Shown piece after piece: positions 11,811-22,916 of a stretch of 64,000 nucleotides of DNA; position 1 is the first letter of the stretch; every line of letters starts with the position of its first letter. The stretch comes from Spirodela intermedia (lineage: Eukaryota; Streptophyta; Magnoliopsida; Alismatales; Araceae). The notes under the pieces were generated by a model. The model saw only the letters and a program-made list of their open reading frames with translations, was not told the origin of the DNA and made no database searches. Location: NCBI GenBank assembly GCA_902729315.2, contig LR746270.1, forward strand, positions 5,628,221 to 5,692,220, read 5' to 3'. Both the position numbers and the translations under genes were made by a program.

Positions 11811-12762
11811 TGAGTATACAAAGAGAGATTGATAGATAGTAATATCGGAGAGAGTTCAAGTGGACAGAGAGACGGAGGAGGACAGAGAGCGAGAGAGAGA
11901 GAATACGGGGACGCATTAGTGGACAGAGAGACGGAGGAAAAGGAGGGAGGGGGGAAGGGGGGAGAGAGAGAGGGGTACGCATGCAGGGAAGGGGGGCAGC
12001 AGTCTGCAGCGGGCGTCATCAATGGCGGGCGCTGGCTGGCTTCGCAGCGCGGTGAATGCCATAAACGCCAGATAATAAAATGCTCCTGTCGCCTACTCAA
12101 TTAACTCCGCCGCCCTCTGCACCTGCCATGTGATCCACGGACAGAGAGAGAGAGAGAGCTGTCTGATGCATTGAGGTGGATAGAGAATGGGTAGAGACAG
12201 AGACTCATTCTGGTCAACATTTTCCGAGGAGTTGATGAAATCAAAGAGTTGCCCGGTGAACCGGAGGAATAATGCCCGGGGAGTCCAACCGCCGCCGACG
12301 ACGGGCCGCGGACGGCGCATTATAGCAGCCGCCCGCCGGATCAATCAGTCCCGATTATCGACCAGCTAGGCAACGGTTTCTTCCCGACGGATAGCGGCTA
12401 ACGTGCTCCGTACAGCGCCACCTGGCTGTTAAAGCACAGCCCACCGGTCGTTAGACGCGTAATCACATACAGAACAAATAATTGTGGATAAAAAAAAAAA
12501 GATTCTACAATTGAACCCAAAAAATAGATAATTAAATTAAATATAATTAATATATTATTATAAATAGAAAATATTAAAAAATATAAGATATGAAATGTAT
12601 GTGAATATATTTGGTTATACTACACTCGCTTATTCCATATATATAACGACGATATATCATGTGCGCCGTATTCATTCGTTAGTTAATATATATTCTAGAC
12701 TAAAATCCTCGTAAGGCACCAGATCACGAAAATGATCCGATATTTCTTTCTCTTGGAGATAA

Positions 12763-12765
<3 letters not shown>

Positions 12766-12795
<30 letters not shown>
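12766..12795. repeat. (CT)n microsatellite, about 15 units
   Basis: Uninterrupted CT dinucleotides, intergenic. Confidence 0.95.
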
Positions 12796-12798
<3 letters not shown>

Positions 12799-12931
12799 GG
12801 GTTCAACCTCAATAAAAGCCATAGATTTGAGCTTAAAGAAAATTACAGAAAATAGTCTCTTATCGAGACTTCCGTGAAGCTCAGCTCTTGTCTAGGTAGT
12901 ACACCCAGACCAGGTGTCTTCATATTGGGAA

Positions 12932-12961
12932 GAGAGAGAGGGAGAGAGAGAGAGAGAGAGA
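12932..12961. repeat. (GA)n microsatellite with one GG interruption
   Basis: GA dinucleotides on the plus strand, downstream of the AAA-ATPase gene. Confidence 0.9.
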
Positions 12962-13309
12962 GCACGCCGGTCTTATTACTCCCTGAGCTTTGGGCCCGAG
13001 CCCAGAAAAGGTCAGAAATATATTTTTTAACCTCATCTGACTAGTTGAATATAATAACACGAATTCAATGCAGTGTGTGTGGTGAAAGATCTGTTGGCCA
13101 CTTGATTTCGCTGGAGTTATATACAAATTAGAAAATGCGTACAGATTTTTTGTTATTCAAGGGACTTTATGGGAGTGAGAAAGAAAATTTTCTATTTTAT
13201 GTGGGCTGTCCATTTCCGGACCAAAAATAATTTAAAAAATCGTTTAAGGTGGTGGGGGAGTATGACAGCGGAAACTATTTCGGGGGAGCAGATTGAGGCT
13301 GCGGCGGAG

Positions 13310-14821
13310 CTAGCAGGTAATTTCCTTCTCGACGGCGGCGGCGGCGAGGGGGGCCTCCGACGGCGGCGAGCCGCCGCCCCCTTCCCTCCTGCTCCCACTC
13401 CTCAGCTTGATGAGGCCGTAGAGCTTGCGGATCTCCTTCAGGGTCCCCCCTTCCGAGCCCGCCTCTGCATGCTCCTCCGGCGGGGGTAACCAGCTGCCGC
13501 CGTCGCTAATCTTCCCCAGCGGCACCGCCGACATCCTCTCCGATGTCCCGGAGACCTGCGGCAGCGGCGCTGGTGGCACTGGCTGTTTCTTCTGTTGCTC
13601 CCGCAGGGCGGTGATAACCATCTTGAGGGCCCTGCTGGTGGATCCCCTGTTTGAGATCATGATCTCCCCGATCTCCGCCTGGCTGAGGCTCGCGCCGCCG
13701 TCGAAGATCTCCTCCACCTGCGGGTAGAGCTTGTGGTCCTTGAGGCCGAGATAGCTGCTGGCCATCGTCTTGAAGGTCGGGAAATTGCAGAGCGGGAAGT
13801 GGATGTGGACGTCCAACCGGCCAGGACGGAGCACCGCGGTGTCGACCCGTTCCTTCAATCCGCTCATGGTGAACACCATGACGCGCTCCTCCCCGCAGCA
13901 GGAGAAGATCCCGTCCATGAAATTGAGGATCCCCGCGAGGCTGCTCTCCGGCGACGGCGCCGCCGCGGCGGTGCGCAGGTGCCGGTCGAGGTCCTCCACC
14001 ACGATGACCGATTGAGGGGTCGTCTGGAGGAGGAGGTCCTTGAGATCGCCGCCGTTGGAGGAGCACCCGGCCAGGTCGAGATCGTAGAGGTCGTAGCAGA
14101 GGAACCTGGCCATGGCGGCGGCGAAGGTGGACTTGCCGGTCCCGGGAGGGCCGTAGAGGAGGTAGCTCCTCTTCCACACCCGGCCGAGGCGATGGTAATA
14201 GGACCTGTTCTTCAAGAAGGACTCCAGATCTGTCCTGACGCGGTTCTTCAGCTCGGCGTCCATGGCTACGGTTTCTAGCGTCGAGGGGTGGGAGAAGGGC
14301 GCTGATCTCCACCGCCGTCCCCCCGATCCCCCGCAGGAGTTGGTGTACAGGCGGAGCTCCCTCCGCCGGAGCTGAATCTCTTCGGCGACGGACTCGACGT
14401 GGTTGAGGTAGGGCCGGAGGATGCGGCGCTTGTCCCGGCGGCGCACGCGGATGACGAGGGCGGCGTTGGAGAGGTTCGTCCACGAGATCGGAGCACCGAG
14501 GAAGGAGTCCCTGACGGTGCGCCCCTCCTCGAGCTGCAGCGAGAGGTGGTCGCCGCCGATCTTCTTCTTCGAGGCGGCGGCGGTGGAGGAGAAGATATTG
14601 GCATAGTCCGAGTCCTCGAGCGATGGGAGGGAGGAGATGTAGGCGGCGGCCTTTCGGTAGAGGGGATTCTCCTGGAGGCTCTCGTCGTACCGGGGGATCT
14701 TGTAGTGCTGGCAGGCGTAGAGGCTCTCCTCCAGCCAGCGCCACCACCGGAGGGCCAGCCGGAGAAGAACCAGGCCGGCGGCCGCGGAGCAGATCCACAG
14801 CAGAGCGTTCGCCGGCGTCAT
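13310..14821 (-). CDS. BCS1-type AAA-ATPase, intronless
   Basis: A single open frame of 503 residues, the usual length and gene structure of the plant AAA-ATPase/ASD (BCS1-like) family. Residues about 6-28 form an N-terminal membrane anchor, followed by the AAA-associated domain (YKIPRYDESLQENPLYRKA, near 40-58). The ATPase core has Walker A GPPGTGKS at 224-231, Walker B VIVVEDLD at 272-279, the sensor region VMVFTMSG, and the arginine-finger region LRPGRLD near 331-337. A substrate-lid segment (EIMISNRGSTSRALKMVI) follows. The Ser/Pro/Glu-rich tail after 410 is variable in this family. The At2g46620-like subgroup is the best fit. Members are ATP-driven remodelling proteins of mitochondrial or ER membranes; the substrate is unknown. 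The sequence is very GC-rich, so long antisense open frames cover it and are not genes. Confidence 0.93.
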   Translation of the reverse strand: MTPANALLWICSAAAGLVLLRLALRWWRWLEESLYACQHYKIPRYDESLQENPLYRKAAAYISSLPSLEDSDYANIFSSTAAASKKKIGGDHLSLQLEEGRTVRDSFLGAPISWTNLSNAALVIRVRRRDKRRILRPYLNHVESVAEEIQLRRRELRLYTNSCGGSGGRRWRSAPFSHPSTLETVAMDAELKNRVRTDLESFLKNRSYYHRLGRVWKRSYLLYGPPGTGKSTFAAAMARFLCYDLYDLDLAGCSSNGGDLKDLLLQTTPQSVIVVEDLDRHLRTAAAAPSPESSLAGILNFMDGIFSCCGEERVMVFTMSGLKERVDTAVLRPGRLDVHIHFPLCNFPTFKTMASSYLGLKDHKLYPQVEEIFDGGASLSQAEIGEIMISNRGSTSRALKMVITALREQQKKQPVPPAPLPQVSGTSERMSAVPLGKISDGGSWLPPPEEHAEAGSEGGTLKEIRKLYGLIKLRSGSRREGGGGSPPSEAPLAAAAVEKEITC

Positions 14822-14906
14822 CAGCGTCGTCGTCGTCCCTGCGCAGGGAGGAGGAGGAAAGAGGAAGACGGCTGTTGTTCTAGGCGGGAGGCGAGCTCTC
14901 CGTCAG

Positions 14907-14914
14907 AATATAAA
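14907..14914 (-). promoter_or_regulatory. Possible TATA box of the AAA-ATPase gene
   Basis: On the minus strand this reads TTTATATT in an otherwise GC-rich stretch, 86-93 bases upstream of the start codon at 14821. That is a plausible core-promoter position for a gene with a short 5' UTR. The evidence is position and composition only. Confidence 0.4.
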
Positions 14915-16037
14915 GGCTGGTTGGAGAGGGGAGGAGATTATTTTTACCAGAGGAAAGACGGCGCTCCCTCCCAATTTTAGAGGCAGAGAAAGAGCTCCCC
15001 CGCCGGCACGGCCCTCCCCCGCTCTACGTGGCATATTATTCAGCATCCACCTGGCGTAATGCGCTTGGTGCTCCTCCGGGTTTTTGGCCTCACGTGGCAT
15101 TGGGAGCAGGGAGAAATCCTCCACGTCGAACAAAAGGGCTAAGTCAATTCCCCCGCCGACCGAAACCGCCTATCCGGCCGGTCTTCCGGTTTGATTCCGG
15201 TCCGCCGTCAAACGGCAACCGCCGGAAGAAGACCGACGCTCCCATGACGAGTCAAATGCAGCGTCTGGTCGGGTCTACCGCTCTTAATGGGCCGCCCGCC
15301 CCCAGATACGCAGGTGTCTGTTTCTGGCCCAACTGCCAGGTCAGAATCTGAGATCGATCTGAATCTCCACCGGGCCTGGGTGGGTTCGTGCCAGCATGGT
15401 ATTAGGATAAAGTTTTCGGAAAAAAATTAATTGGAATATTCAGAAATGATCTCGAGCACATGCTTCCCGGACCCAGTTCATGTTGTGAGATTTTTTTATC
15501 ATAAAATATATTTTTTTATTAATTTTCCTTTTCTCTGGAATATTTTTTATTTTATAAAATAAGATACCTTGTCATTTTTCACACACATATATATCTAAAT
15601 GCATAATAATGTGATAGGATCTCAAGAAGAAGGTTTGGAAAAGAGGAGGACCGAGAGAACTAATCTGAGCAAGAAGAAAAAATGGTTGAACTAAGATAGA
15701 AGAAAAAGGGGATAGAAGAGATCCTTGAACATAACCAAGTGCAAGTTTGAGAGAGCCCCAATTTTCCCATCTTACTTCATCAAAACTTCACAAGTTCAGC
15801 CATTAAAGTTACATATATCTGTTCCCTTAATGTATCCACACTTGACCCAATTACCACCTAACCACCTCATCACTATTTAGGTTACCAAAATAGTGAACCT
15901 ATTTTTGGCATGACAATATTGAACCTAACCGCACCCCCTTATTGGACCTACATGCCAAAGGTGCTTCGGTGAGTGTCTAACATCACTTTTGATTAGATTA
16001 TCAATTAGAACTCTTCATCAATAAGAGAAGTGGTTGG
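14915..16037. other. Upstream of the AAA-ATPase gene, then AT-rich flank of the transposon island
   Basis: 14915-15360 is GC-rich promoter-side DNA with no recognisable gene. From about 15400 it turns AT-rich and merges into the transposon island. No coding region is supported. Confidence 0.4.
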
Positions 16038-16081
16038 TCAATTTTCCATAGTTCTTCAAATTGAGAACTATGGAAAATTGA
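16038..16081. repeat. Perfect inverted repeat, 18-bp arms, 8-nt spacer
   Basis: Arms at 16038-16055 and 16064-16081 are exact reverse complements (TCAATTTTCCATAGTTCT on the left arm). It can form a hairpin. It lies about 400 bases outside the left LTR of the Athila-like element and has no flanking element I can identify. Confidence 0.85.
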
Positions 16082-16485
16082 GTGTATGCAGGTGGAGTCC
16101 AATAGATTCATCTTGTGGGCAATAATACCAACATTGTTGAGGATATGATACAAAATATATGGGATATAGTTTTTCATCTCGTCATGTGACTAGCAAATAT
16201 ATTTTTTAGGGCTTGAACTTGTGGTAGGCATATTCCTTTTGACAAACTCAAGTTCTTGACGATATTCATCTACCAAGTTTTTTACTAAGGTTTATCCATA
16301 AGTTAATTGTTGTTTTAGCTCCAATATGACATCACATTCTTGTAGTTTGTCCTCTAATGATTTGACTCATATTTATAGAAACTCATAATAGATGAATAGT
16401 GGTAGATCACACTCAAACAACTAAAAAGGGATAATTTTTGTGGATAAATGAAAATGTGTTGTACCAATATTCAATCAAAGGCAAT

Positions 16486-19010
16486 TGTTTGTTCTAAGAT
16501 TGAACAAAATTAAATACTTTTTACTAAATTCCTCAATAAGATTTTTATAACAATATATAATGGAATTCAAATTGATTTCCTAAGAAATCAAATAAATCAT
16601 ATATCTTCTCTATCAAAACATCTTTGTTCATGTCATTTGCATTTAGAATTAACTCCTTAGGTTCATTTGGTATTTGTATTATAGTTGTTCTTTGAATTGA
16701 TACCCTCATATCCCCTCACTCAATTGCCCTTTGAATTTTACCTATAAAGAATTAAAGATAGTACAACAAATAGATTCTAGAAAATACAAAATATTGGACA
16801 AAACTTTAGACTAAACAAAAGCCTCTATAACTAAAACAATAGTACTCCCATTGATGGAACTAATTATTTCTAACAAGGTGACAACAAAACGATTCCAATC
16901 CTAGGTGAATTATGAAATTAATAAAAGATGTGAAAAGAATGAAATCATACAAGAATCTAATTCTTCTAGTCAAGTGTGTTACCCATTGGGCGAGTGAGAA
17001 CACTGAAGCAAACAAAATAAATAGTAAATCTCAAGAAAAATAAGTAGTTCACAATGAAAAAGAGTCATCCTTTGATCCTTATGTCACCCAACGATCACCG
17101 GAAAAAGGATGATAAGTCTTCATTATCATGAGTTAATAATTAGTAAATAATATAGTTTTAACCTTAACTCATGATAAATAGACTTATATTCGTGTTAAAC
17201 TATGAAAAGTAGTTTTCAGTTGATTAATGTGAATTTTTTAGTATTATGTGATTTTATATAAATTTATTTAATTTTTACAATCTTACTTTTGAGATAAATG
17301 AAGAAAAAGAAATAAAAATAAAAATATAGCAAAATGGGGGAACCCGTTAGCTAGTTAGGCTCACAAGTGGGTCAGAAGCACAGTTGAAAAAGAGCTGCGA
17401 GTAAGAGCTTGAGCGGCTAGGACCAATAGGGGCACGTGTGTGCCACTCCCCTTCCAAGTCACTAGTGGCCAATCAATTGTGGGGCAAAGAGTAGTCGTAC
17501 ACATATAAGAAAAGGACTTGATCGTAAAATTATTATTATTATATATTCACCAGAAACTTTGGCACACAAGTAATATGGGACTAGACCCGCATCACACCTT
17601 CCCCAAAAAGGGCGGACAACTAGTGCAGGTTTGAATCCTCCTAGAGCCAAAACTCATATTTTTTATCTGATTATTGCAACTTTCTTACAGATCGTCGGTG
17701 AAGGATTAAGCAATCAGAATTGTTAGATTATCAGCAAAAATCTCGTCAACATGATTCACGGAGCATTATTACAAAAATTGCTAAGTGATTCGTGATAGAA
17801 AGATCGTGAATCCATCTAGTAAAGTATCTCTGATTAATCGATGAACAAGCCATCGTCAAGAAGAGGAAAATTTGCTGGGAGATAAGTCACCACCTCTTGA
17901 AAGAGTATCAAATACGATGAAGAGCCTCCTCTTGTTACGTGGACCTGAGGATGAAGCTCTCTAACATGTGTCCCACCTCCATCCAACTCTTCTTTATTGG
18001 GTGACAGCCGCCAAAGAGCTACAAAGTCATTATTTTTTCACTCTATTAGGTGACAGCTGCCAGAGATGATTCAACGACTCATTTTATTGATCTCTAGACT
18101 TTGCAAAGAGATCTAGAGATTGATCATGTCGTCCTTGTCTAAGGAGAGCCTTCGAGATCATAAACACTGCACAACGACTCTCCCAAATGCTTAGGATTCT
18201 AGTGCATCGCCGCCGCGATGCCAGAACTCTATTTTTCTACTTTCAACTTAATTTTTGCTCCATTTAGTGATAATTTATATAATTTAAATTTACCAAGATA
18301 CACTTTATTTAATTACGATTCTTCTCGCTTTTATAGATCTTAATTTGATCAATTAAATCATTTGTAATCACTTATGTAAGAATCACCAGGTGGAACTCTA
18401 TTTTCGCCCTATTCGCATTCATTAGGTGCTAATGTCATCTTGACATCCGCACCCTTATTTCCTTTTTTTTGTGAATTTTAAATATATTTTATTTTTATTT
18501 CCTAGTATAAAATTCATAGAAAATAATATTTTTTATGAAAAATTCTGAATAATTACCCGATATTATATTACATCCTTGTGATCAGACTTGGAAAATTATC
18601 ACTATTTTTAAAAGTTTTATTAAATTATAATTGATATATTTGTTCAGAAATACTTCTAAATATCTAAAAGTTCGTATTTTCTAGTTTTATAAATTTTAAA
18701 TTTATATGATTTAATATATAATGACTAAGTCATGTCAAAGGATATAAAGTAGACTTTAAGAAAATCACTAACAAAAAATAAAAATTGAGGGAGAACAAAG
18801 AGGGGTTCTCACTCTTTATTATGTCACTCAAGAGGGAATAAGAGTAACGAAAAAAAGTCCTCTAATCCTTGTGTCTCCTAGAGACTAGTGGAGGGAGACA
18901 AATGTAAGTTACAATAAAAAACCTAAGAGTTGATGACTAGAAAAATAGTAAAGAGGATCTTATTCATCTAGTATGCTCAAGAAACATTATACAATAGATA
19001 ATCAGAAATT
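16486..19010 (-). repeat. Left (3') LTR of the Athila-like element, interrupted
   Basis: The segments 16486-17109 and 18743-19010 align in order with 25591-26515. Shared blocks include the opening TGTT, ACTAAATTCCTCAAT, ATAACAATATATAATGGAA, GATAGTACAA, AAATCTCAAGAAAAATAA, ATCCTTTGATCCTT and TTCAAGAAAATCACT-like sequence. The solo LTR at 17110-18737 sits between the two halves. Similarity fades near 19010, and the true end may lie at the pyrimidine tract near 19120. Confidence 0.8.
17105..18742. mobile_element. Solo LTR (17110-18737) with 5-bp target duplication AAGGA
   Basis: The inserted sequence runs from TG at 17110 to CA at 18737 (1,628 bases). It is flanked on both sides by AAGGA (17105-17109 and 18738-18742). 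Removing it and one AAGGA restores collinearity with the right LTR of the host element, so the boundaries are exact. Length, TG..CA ends and 5-bp duplication are those of an LTR. There is no internal coding region, so it is a solo LTR left by LTR-LTR recombination. A 14-bp perfect inverted repeat (17123-17136 with 17164-17177) lies just inside its left end. Orientation and family are unknown. Confidence 0.85.
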
Positions 19011-19120
19011 CTTCTTTAAACTTAAGATAGTTCTCAATTTTCCAATCCTCAACCCTTTTCTCTAGATTTAAAGTTTGATAGCCCATTATTTATATATATA
19101 TATATATAACATGGTTATTA

Positions 19121-19158
19121 GAGCTTTCCCCCTCTCATCTTTTTTTCCTTCTTTTTAG
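19121..19158 (-). other. Polypurine-tract-like sequence next to the left LTR
   Basis: On the plus strand this is almost pure pyrimidine, hence purine-rich on the minus strand, the strand of the retrotransposon. It lies about where the polypurine tract of a minus-oriented element should be, just inside the 3' LTR. Decay and the fading LTR similarity prevent exact placement. Confidence 0.5.
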
Positions 19159-20299
19159 CAAACAAGTAGCTTTTTCTCATATGAGATTTACTTTTCTATT
19201 TTTTGAATAAAAATTTCTCACTTTAGTGCTGCACATTGTCAATCATTTACTCTATATAATATGTCTAAGGTTTTTGGATTTCTTTTCTAGAATTTTTTGA
19301 TTGAGAAAAACAAGAGCCTCGTTCAAACTCAAACATTCAATGAAGATTTTGATATATATTAGATAATATATATTAAATCATAAAATGGAAAAAATATATG
19401 GACATGAGGAGTAATCTAACAACTTCAATTATTAAACTCTTTTGAACTTGTCACATTTGTCTGAACATGTCATGAAACAAGTTAAATTCATTGAATTTCA
19501 CCCTTGAATGAAACACAAAGCATGAATACTATAAGGGTTGTTCCACTAATAATTCTAACAACATCTTTCAAGAAAAAGTTTCAAAAAAATGATGACTTCA
19601 AACAAATATTTTTGCTCTCTCATATCTTACCTCTCAACTTACCTAATATTGTCCTTAATGACATCAAAATCATACAAGTAAATTAAAAGAGAGTGAGTAT
19701 ATAGAATGTATGTTTTCTTTTAACAAGTCATCAACATTACTCTGATCAATTTTTATATTGGTGTTTTGTTCCTTGATCTCTCTTGTGAAAATGAAAAAAA
19801 GGAAAAAAACTAGAACATAAAAAAGAAGAGAGTCACATAAATTATAATGGGTTCTCTCCTATTCAATGCTAGGTTTAATGTCTTCAACTAGATGTATATT
19901 AAATCTACGTCTATGGGTCAATTAGAATTTGACTATATTTAAAGTCAATTTTCTCACTTTTGAAATATGGTTCAAAGTGTTCTTCATTGAGTACTAAAAT
20001 TTGTCTACTTTTCAACTTGAGGATATGCACTACTCTATTATCATATATATTCAAAACATTGTATGGATCATCTCATTAAAATCTCAATTTTCCTAGAAAT
20101 AATTTGAGCCTTAAATTTAACTAACCATGCTTTTTTGTCCTCTAAGAATTGATTTCTTGCAAATGTAATTTATGAAGCATCTAAATTTTATCTTTATCTA
20201 TTCACAAAATTTCATATACATGATTTCTAATTTCCTATAATTTTCCAATATGTAATGACCTTTATGCCAACTTTTTCTAGGTCCAAATCTAGTTTCTTG

Positions 20300-20945
20300 A
20301 CAGCCTAATACATTTTATATTCTATTTCTACCAAAAGGCGGCAAGCTTTGCCAAGAGTAATTTATATGGTGATTCACCTATATAAGTTTTAAATCATGTT
20401 ATATCTGACCATAGTACATCATCTAGTTTTAGCAACTAGTCCTTTCTATCAAGTTGAATCATTTTCAATAAAATTTGTGTAATTTTTCTATTAGATACTT
20501 GTATGTTAGTCAGCAGATGGAACAATGTTGCAACCTTGGGAGTTATTCTATATTTCTTGAAAATATAAAATTAATTATTTGCTGAATGTTAACCCCCATC
20601 ACTAATGATTACTCACAAAAACGTAAATTAAGAAAAAATACTTTTCTAAATAAAGGTAACAACTACTTTAACATCATTGATTTAAGATGAAACTACCTCA
20701 ATTTACTTAAAAACATAATCTACAACTATTATGGTATATTCATAGCTAAAAATAAAGGGATGTGACTCATAAAATCTATCCCCAAAATATCAAATACTTC
20801 AACGACTAGAATTTAGTTAAGTGGCATCATATTCCTTTTTAACTGCCACTTACTATTGGCATTTCAATAATGTTTGGCTGAAAAGATAGCCATCCTTGAA
20901 TAAATTTACCTAATAGAAGCCACTTTATAATACTTAGCAGCAGTT
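20300..20945 (-). pseudogene. Retrotransposon integrase remnant (Athila-type)
   Basis: In broken minus-strand frames, 20945-20760 reads like the Athila integrase zinc-finger and core entry: MPLN, then VVEVFDILGIDFMSHIP. Stops interrupt it, and the lower-coordinate part is too decayed to follow. It is part of the element spanning 16486-26515. Confidence 0.65.
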
Positions 20946-21224
20946 TTCTTTCCTAAAAAATGACCTTCAATAATAAAAGAATGGTATAAATGTTAACATT
21001 CTATTTTTCTTCCTCTAATATGCACCTAAAGAATCTGATCAAATATTAAATAAAAAAATTAGGGTCATTTCAAAAATAAAATTTCAACTTAGAGAAGAAT
21101 GAATTCTTCTTATTTTTTGACCAACTTGTTAGTGTTTTTTCTGTGATTAAATAGTTCACTATGCTTGAATAATTAATATAATAATTGTTCATCACGAAAT
21201 TAATCTTGTAATTTAAAGCTATTA

Positions 21225-21485
21225 GTAGCATTGAGCCTAAAGAGGTGATCGACTATAATATTTTCTAATCCTTTTTTATTTTTGATCTCCAAATTAAATT
21301 ACTACAACAATAAAATGAATATCATCAATCTCGATTTTTCTTCTTTCTTAGTAAACAAATACTTCAATGTCAAGTGATCAGAATAAATTGTAACTTTAGA
21401 TCCTAAAATATATGATCAAAATTTTCCCCAAACTAAAAACCACCAATACTAATTCTTTTCCACTACTCGTATAATTAATTTAGGC
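21225..21485 (-). pseudogene. Retrotransposon RNase H remnant (Athila-type)
   Basis: The minus-strand frames give INYTSSGKELVLVVFSLGKF, SYILGSKVTIYSDHLTLKYL and KKGLENIIVDHLFRL. These are the recognisable RNase H blocks of Ty3/gypsy elements, with internal stops. It follows RT in the expected order. Confidence 0.75.
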
Positions 21486-21799
21486 TTCAGATATAGTTCT
21501 ATTGGCATAATAAATTACTACATGTATGTACTCTATTATTTGACTTAAGACTAACCATAGTAAAATTTGAAGCTTTGTACATAATTTCAAAAGAAAAATT
21601 CAAATTTGGGATTTACAAAATAAGTGCTTTTGTGGAGATTGGTTTCAACATATTAAAGGCTTCTAAACATGTTAAATTAAAATTTAATTGTGCATCATTA
21701 GCTAATAATCCACTAAGTGGTTAAATTTTGTTTAATAAACTTCATATAAAATTCTATACAACCTAAAAATGAACTGATCTGCTTGACTAAATCTAGTAA

Positions 21800-22320
21800 T
21801 GATAAATTGATCATAACTTATACTTTTTCTTCACCTACTTCTATCTCTCGCTTGTTGATTACATGTCCTAAAATGATTCCTATTTGACCATAATTTTTCT
21901 TTTCCTTCTAACTTAGAATTGTACTCATCTCATTGCATCTAGTTATGCCTTTTCTCATGTGTTCCAAATAGATATAAAAAAAACCAAAAAAAAGTAAGAT
22001 TATCCATAAATATTTTTTAAAACAATGTCAATCATTTTAGAGAAAATAGAAAGCATGCATTGTTCAAAAGTTCTTGGTGTTTTACATAGGCCAAAAGACA
22101 TTCATTTAAATGATTTTTTTTCATAAGGACATGTAAAAGTTATTTTGTCTTGATCTTCAAGATGAATAGAAATCTGGTTATATATTGGTTTATCATACAA
22201 AAAGAACTCTTGGCGTACTAGTTTTTTCAATATTTGATCTAACAAAGGGAGAGGAAAATGATTTTTTTTGTTACAATATTTAATTTTTTGTAATCAATAC
22301 AAACCCTCCATTTTGTAGCT
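21800..22320 (-). pseudogene. Retrotransposon reverse transcriptase remnant (Athila-type)
   Basis: The minus-strand reading begins KWRVCIDYKKLN near 22312. In shifted frames it continues through segments like YNQISIHLEDQDKITFTCPY and MSFGLCKTPRTFEQCMLSIF. These correspond to RT motifs of Athila/Tat elements. Stops and frameshifts abolish the frame, and the catalytic block is not preserved in one frame. Confidence 0.8.
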
Positions 22321-22422
22321 AATTGTGTTTGAATTTCCTCTCATTCTCATTTTTAGTGACAATCAATCTTGATTGTTTAGAAACTACCTACGTAAGGCAT
22401 CTTTGCATCTTTTTACACTACT

Positions 22423-22641
22423 TCATGTTGGAGTTAAGTCTTCTTTGCATCTCTCTAAAGGTTTTGACTTCTCTTTAACATAAAACTTATGACTGTAAAT
22501 TTCTAGATTTATTCCTTTCAGATCTTTAATACTCCATTCGATAATTACTTTGAATTTAGTAAACACTATCATTAACTTATTTTCTATTTCTTCTAATAAA
22601 TCTGCAGTTATTATGATTTGATACATCTTATTTGATCCCAA
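22423..22641 (-). pseudogene. Retrotransposon pol linker upstream of RT
   Basis: An open stretch of 72 codons contains IIEWSIKDLKGINLEIYSHK followed by KPLERCKEDLTP. This matches the conserved segment (IGWTIADIKGIS, then the RRLNP block) that precedes RT in Athila elements. It lies immediately upstream of the RT remnant on the same strand. Confidence 0.75.
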
Positions 22642-22865
22642 TTAAATATATTTCAAATTAGGTGATAGAGGCTTACATTCTGAGTTTAAATTTGATGTTG
22701 ACACTTTTTAATCATCTTGTCCTATGATGGTTGTTTTTTTATATGATGTAGGATATATAAGATGAAGTACTTCATAATCTGAAAATTTTACTTCTTGCAT
22801 TCAAAAGATGTCTTCTATTGTTCCAGCATTCATCATCTTCTTCTCTAGGATATTTAGCTATTCTA

Positions 22866-22914
<49 letters not shown>
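22866..22914. repeat. (TAA)n microsatellite, about 16 units
   Basis: Uninterrupted TAA/ATA trinucleotides inside the retrotransposon core. It produces a spurious poly-Asn open frame (22818-23093). Confidence 0.95.

Positions 22915-22916
<2 letters not shown>

Larger units (their letters stand above)
10108..12143. other. Intergenic, GC-rich patches and GA/CT microsatellites, no gene recognised
   Basis: Long open frames on both strands at 10369-10812 and 11455-12104 come from GC-rich or GA/CT-repeat composition. Their translations are Arg/Pro/Ser or Glu/Arg low-complexity and match no family I know. Microsatellites lie at 10762-10793, 11062-11083 and 11760-11810. Promoter-like GC-rich blocks with no attached coding exon could belong to a non-coding transcript, but nothing shows this. 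Confidence 0.4.
12144..13309. other. Intergenic; 3' flank of the AAA-ATPase gene
   Basis: This holds a short GA run (12144-12159), a GC-rich block (12250-12420), an AT-rich block (12480-12700), a (CT)n run at 12766-12795 and a (GA)n run at 12932-12961. The part adjoining 13309 should hold the 3' UTR of the AAA-ATPase. No coding region is recognisable. Confidence 0.4.

Noticed and set aside
10369-12369. Overlapping open frames on both strands in the GC- and GA-rich block
   Set aside because: They are compositional and microsatellite artefacts without conserved motifs.
13506-14798. 430-codon and other long open frames overlapping the AAA-ATPase gene
   Set aside because: They follow from the very high GC content of the real gene. 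Translations are Arg/Pro/Gly low-complexity and only the 503-residue frame has domain motifs.
17610-17650. B-box-like GGTTTGAATCC suggesting a tRNA
   Set aside because: There is no matching A box, acceptor stem or anticodon arm upstream, and it sits inside a solo LTR.
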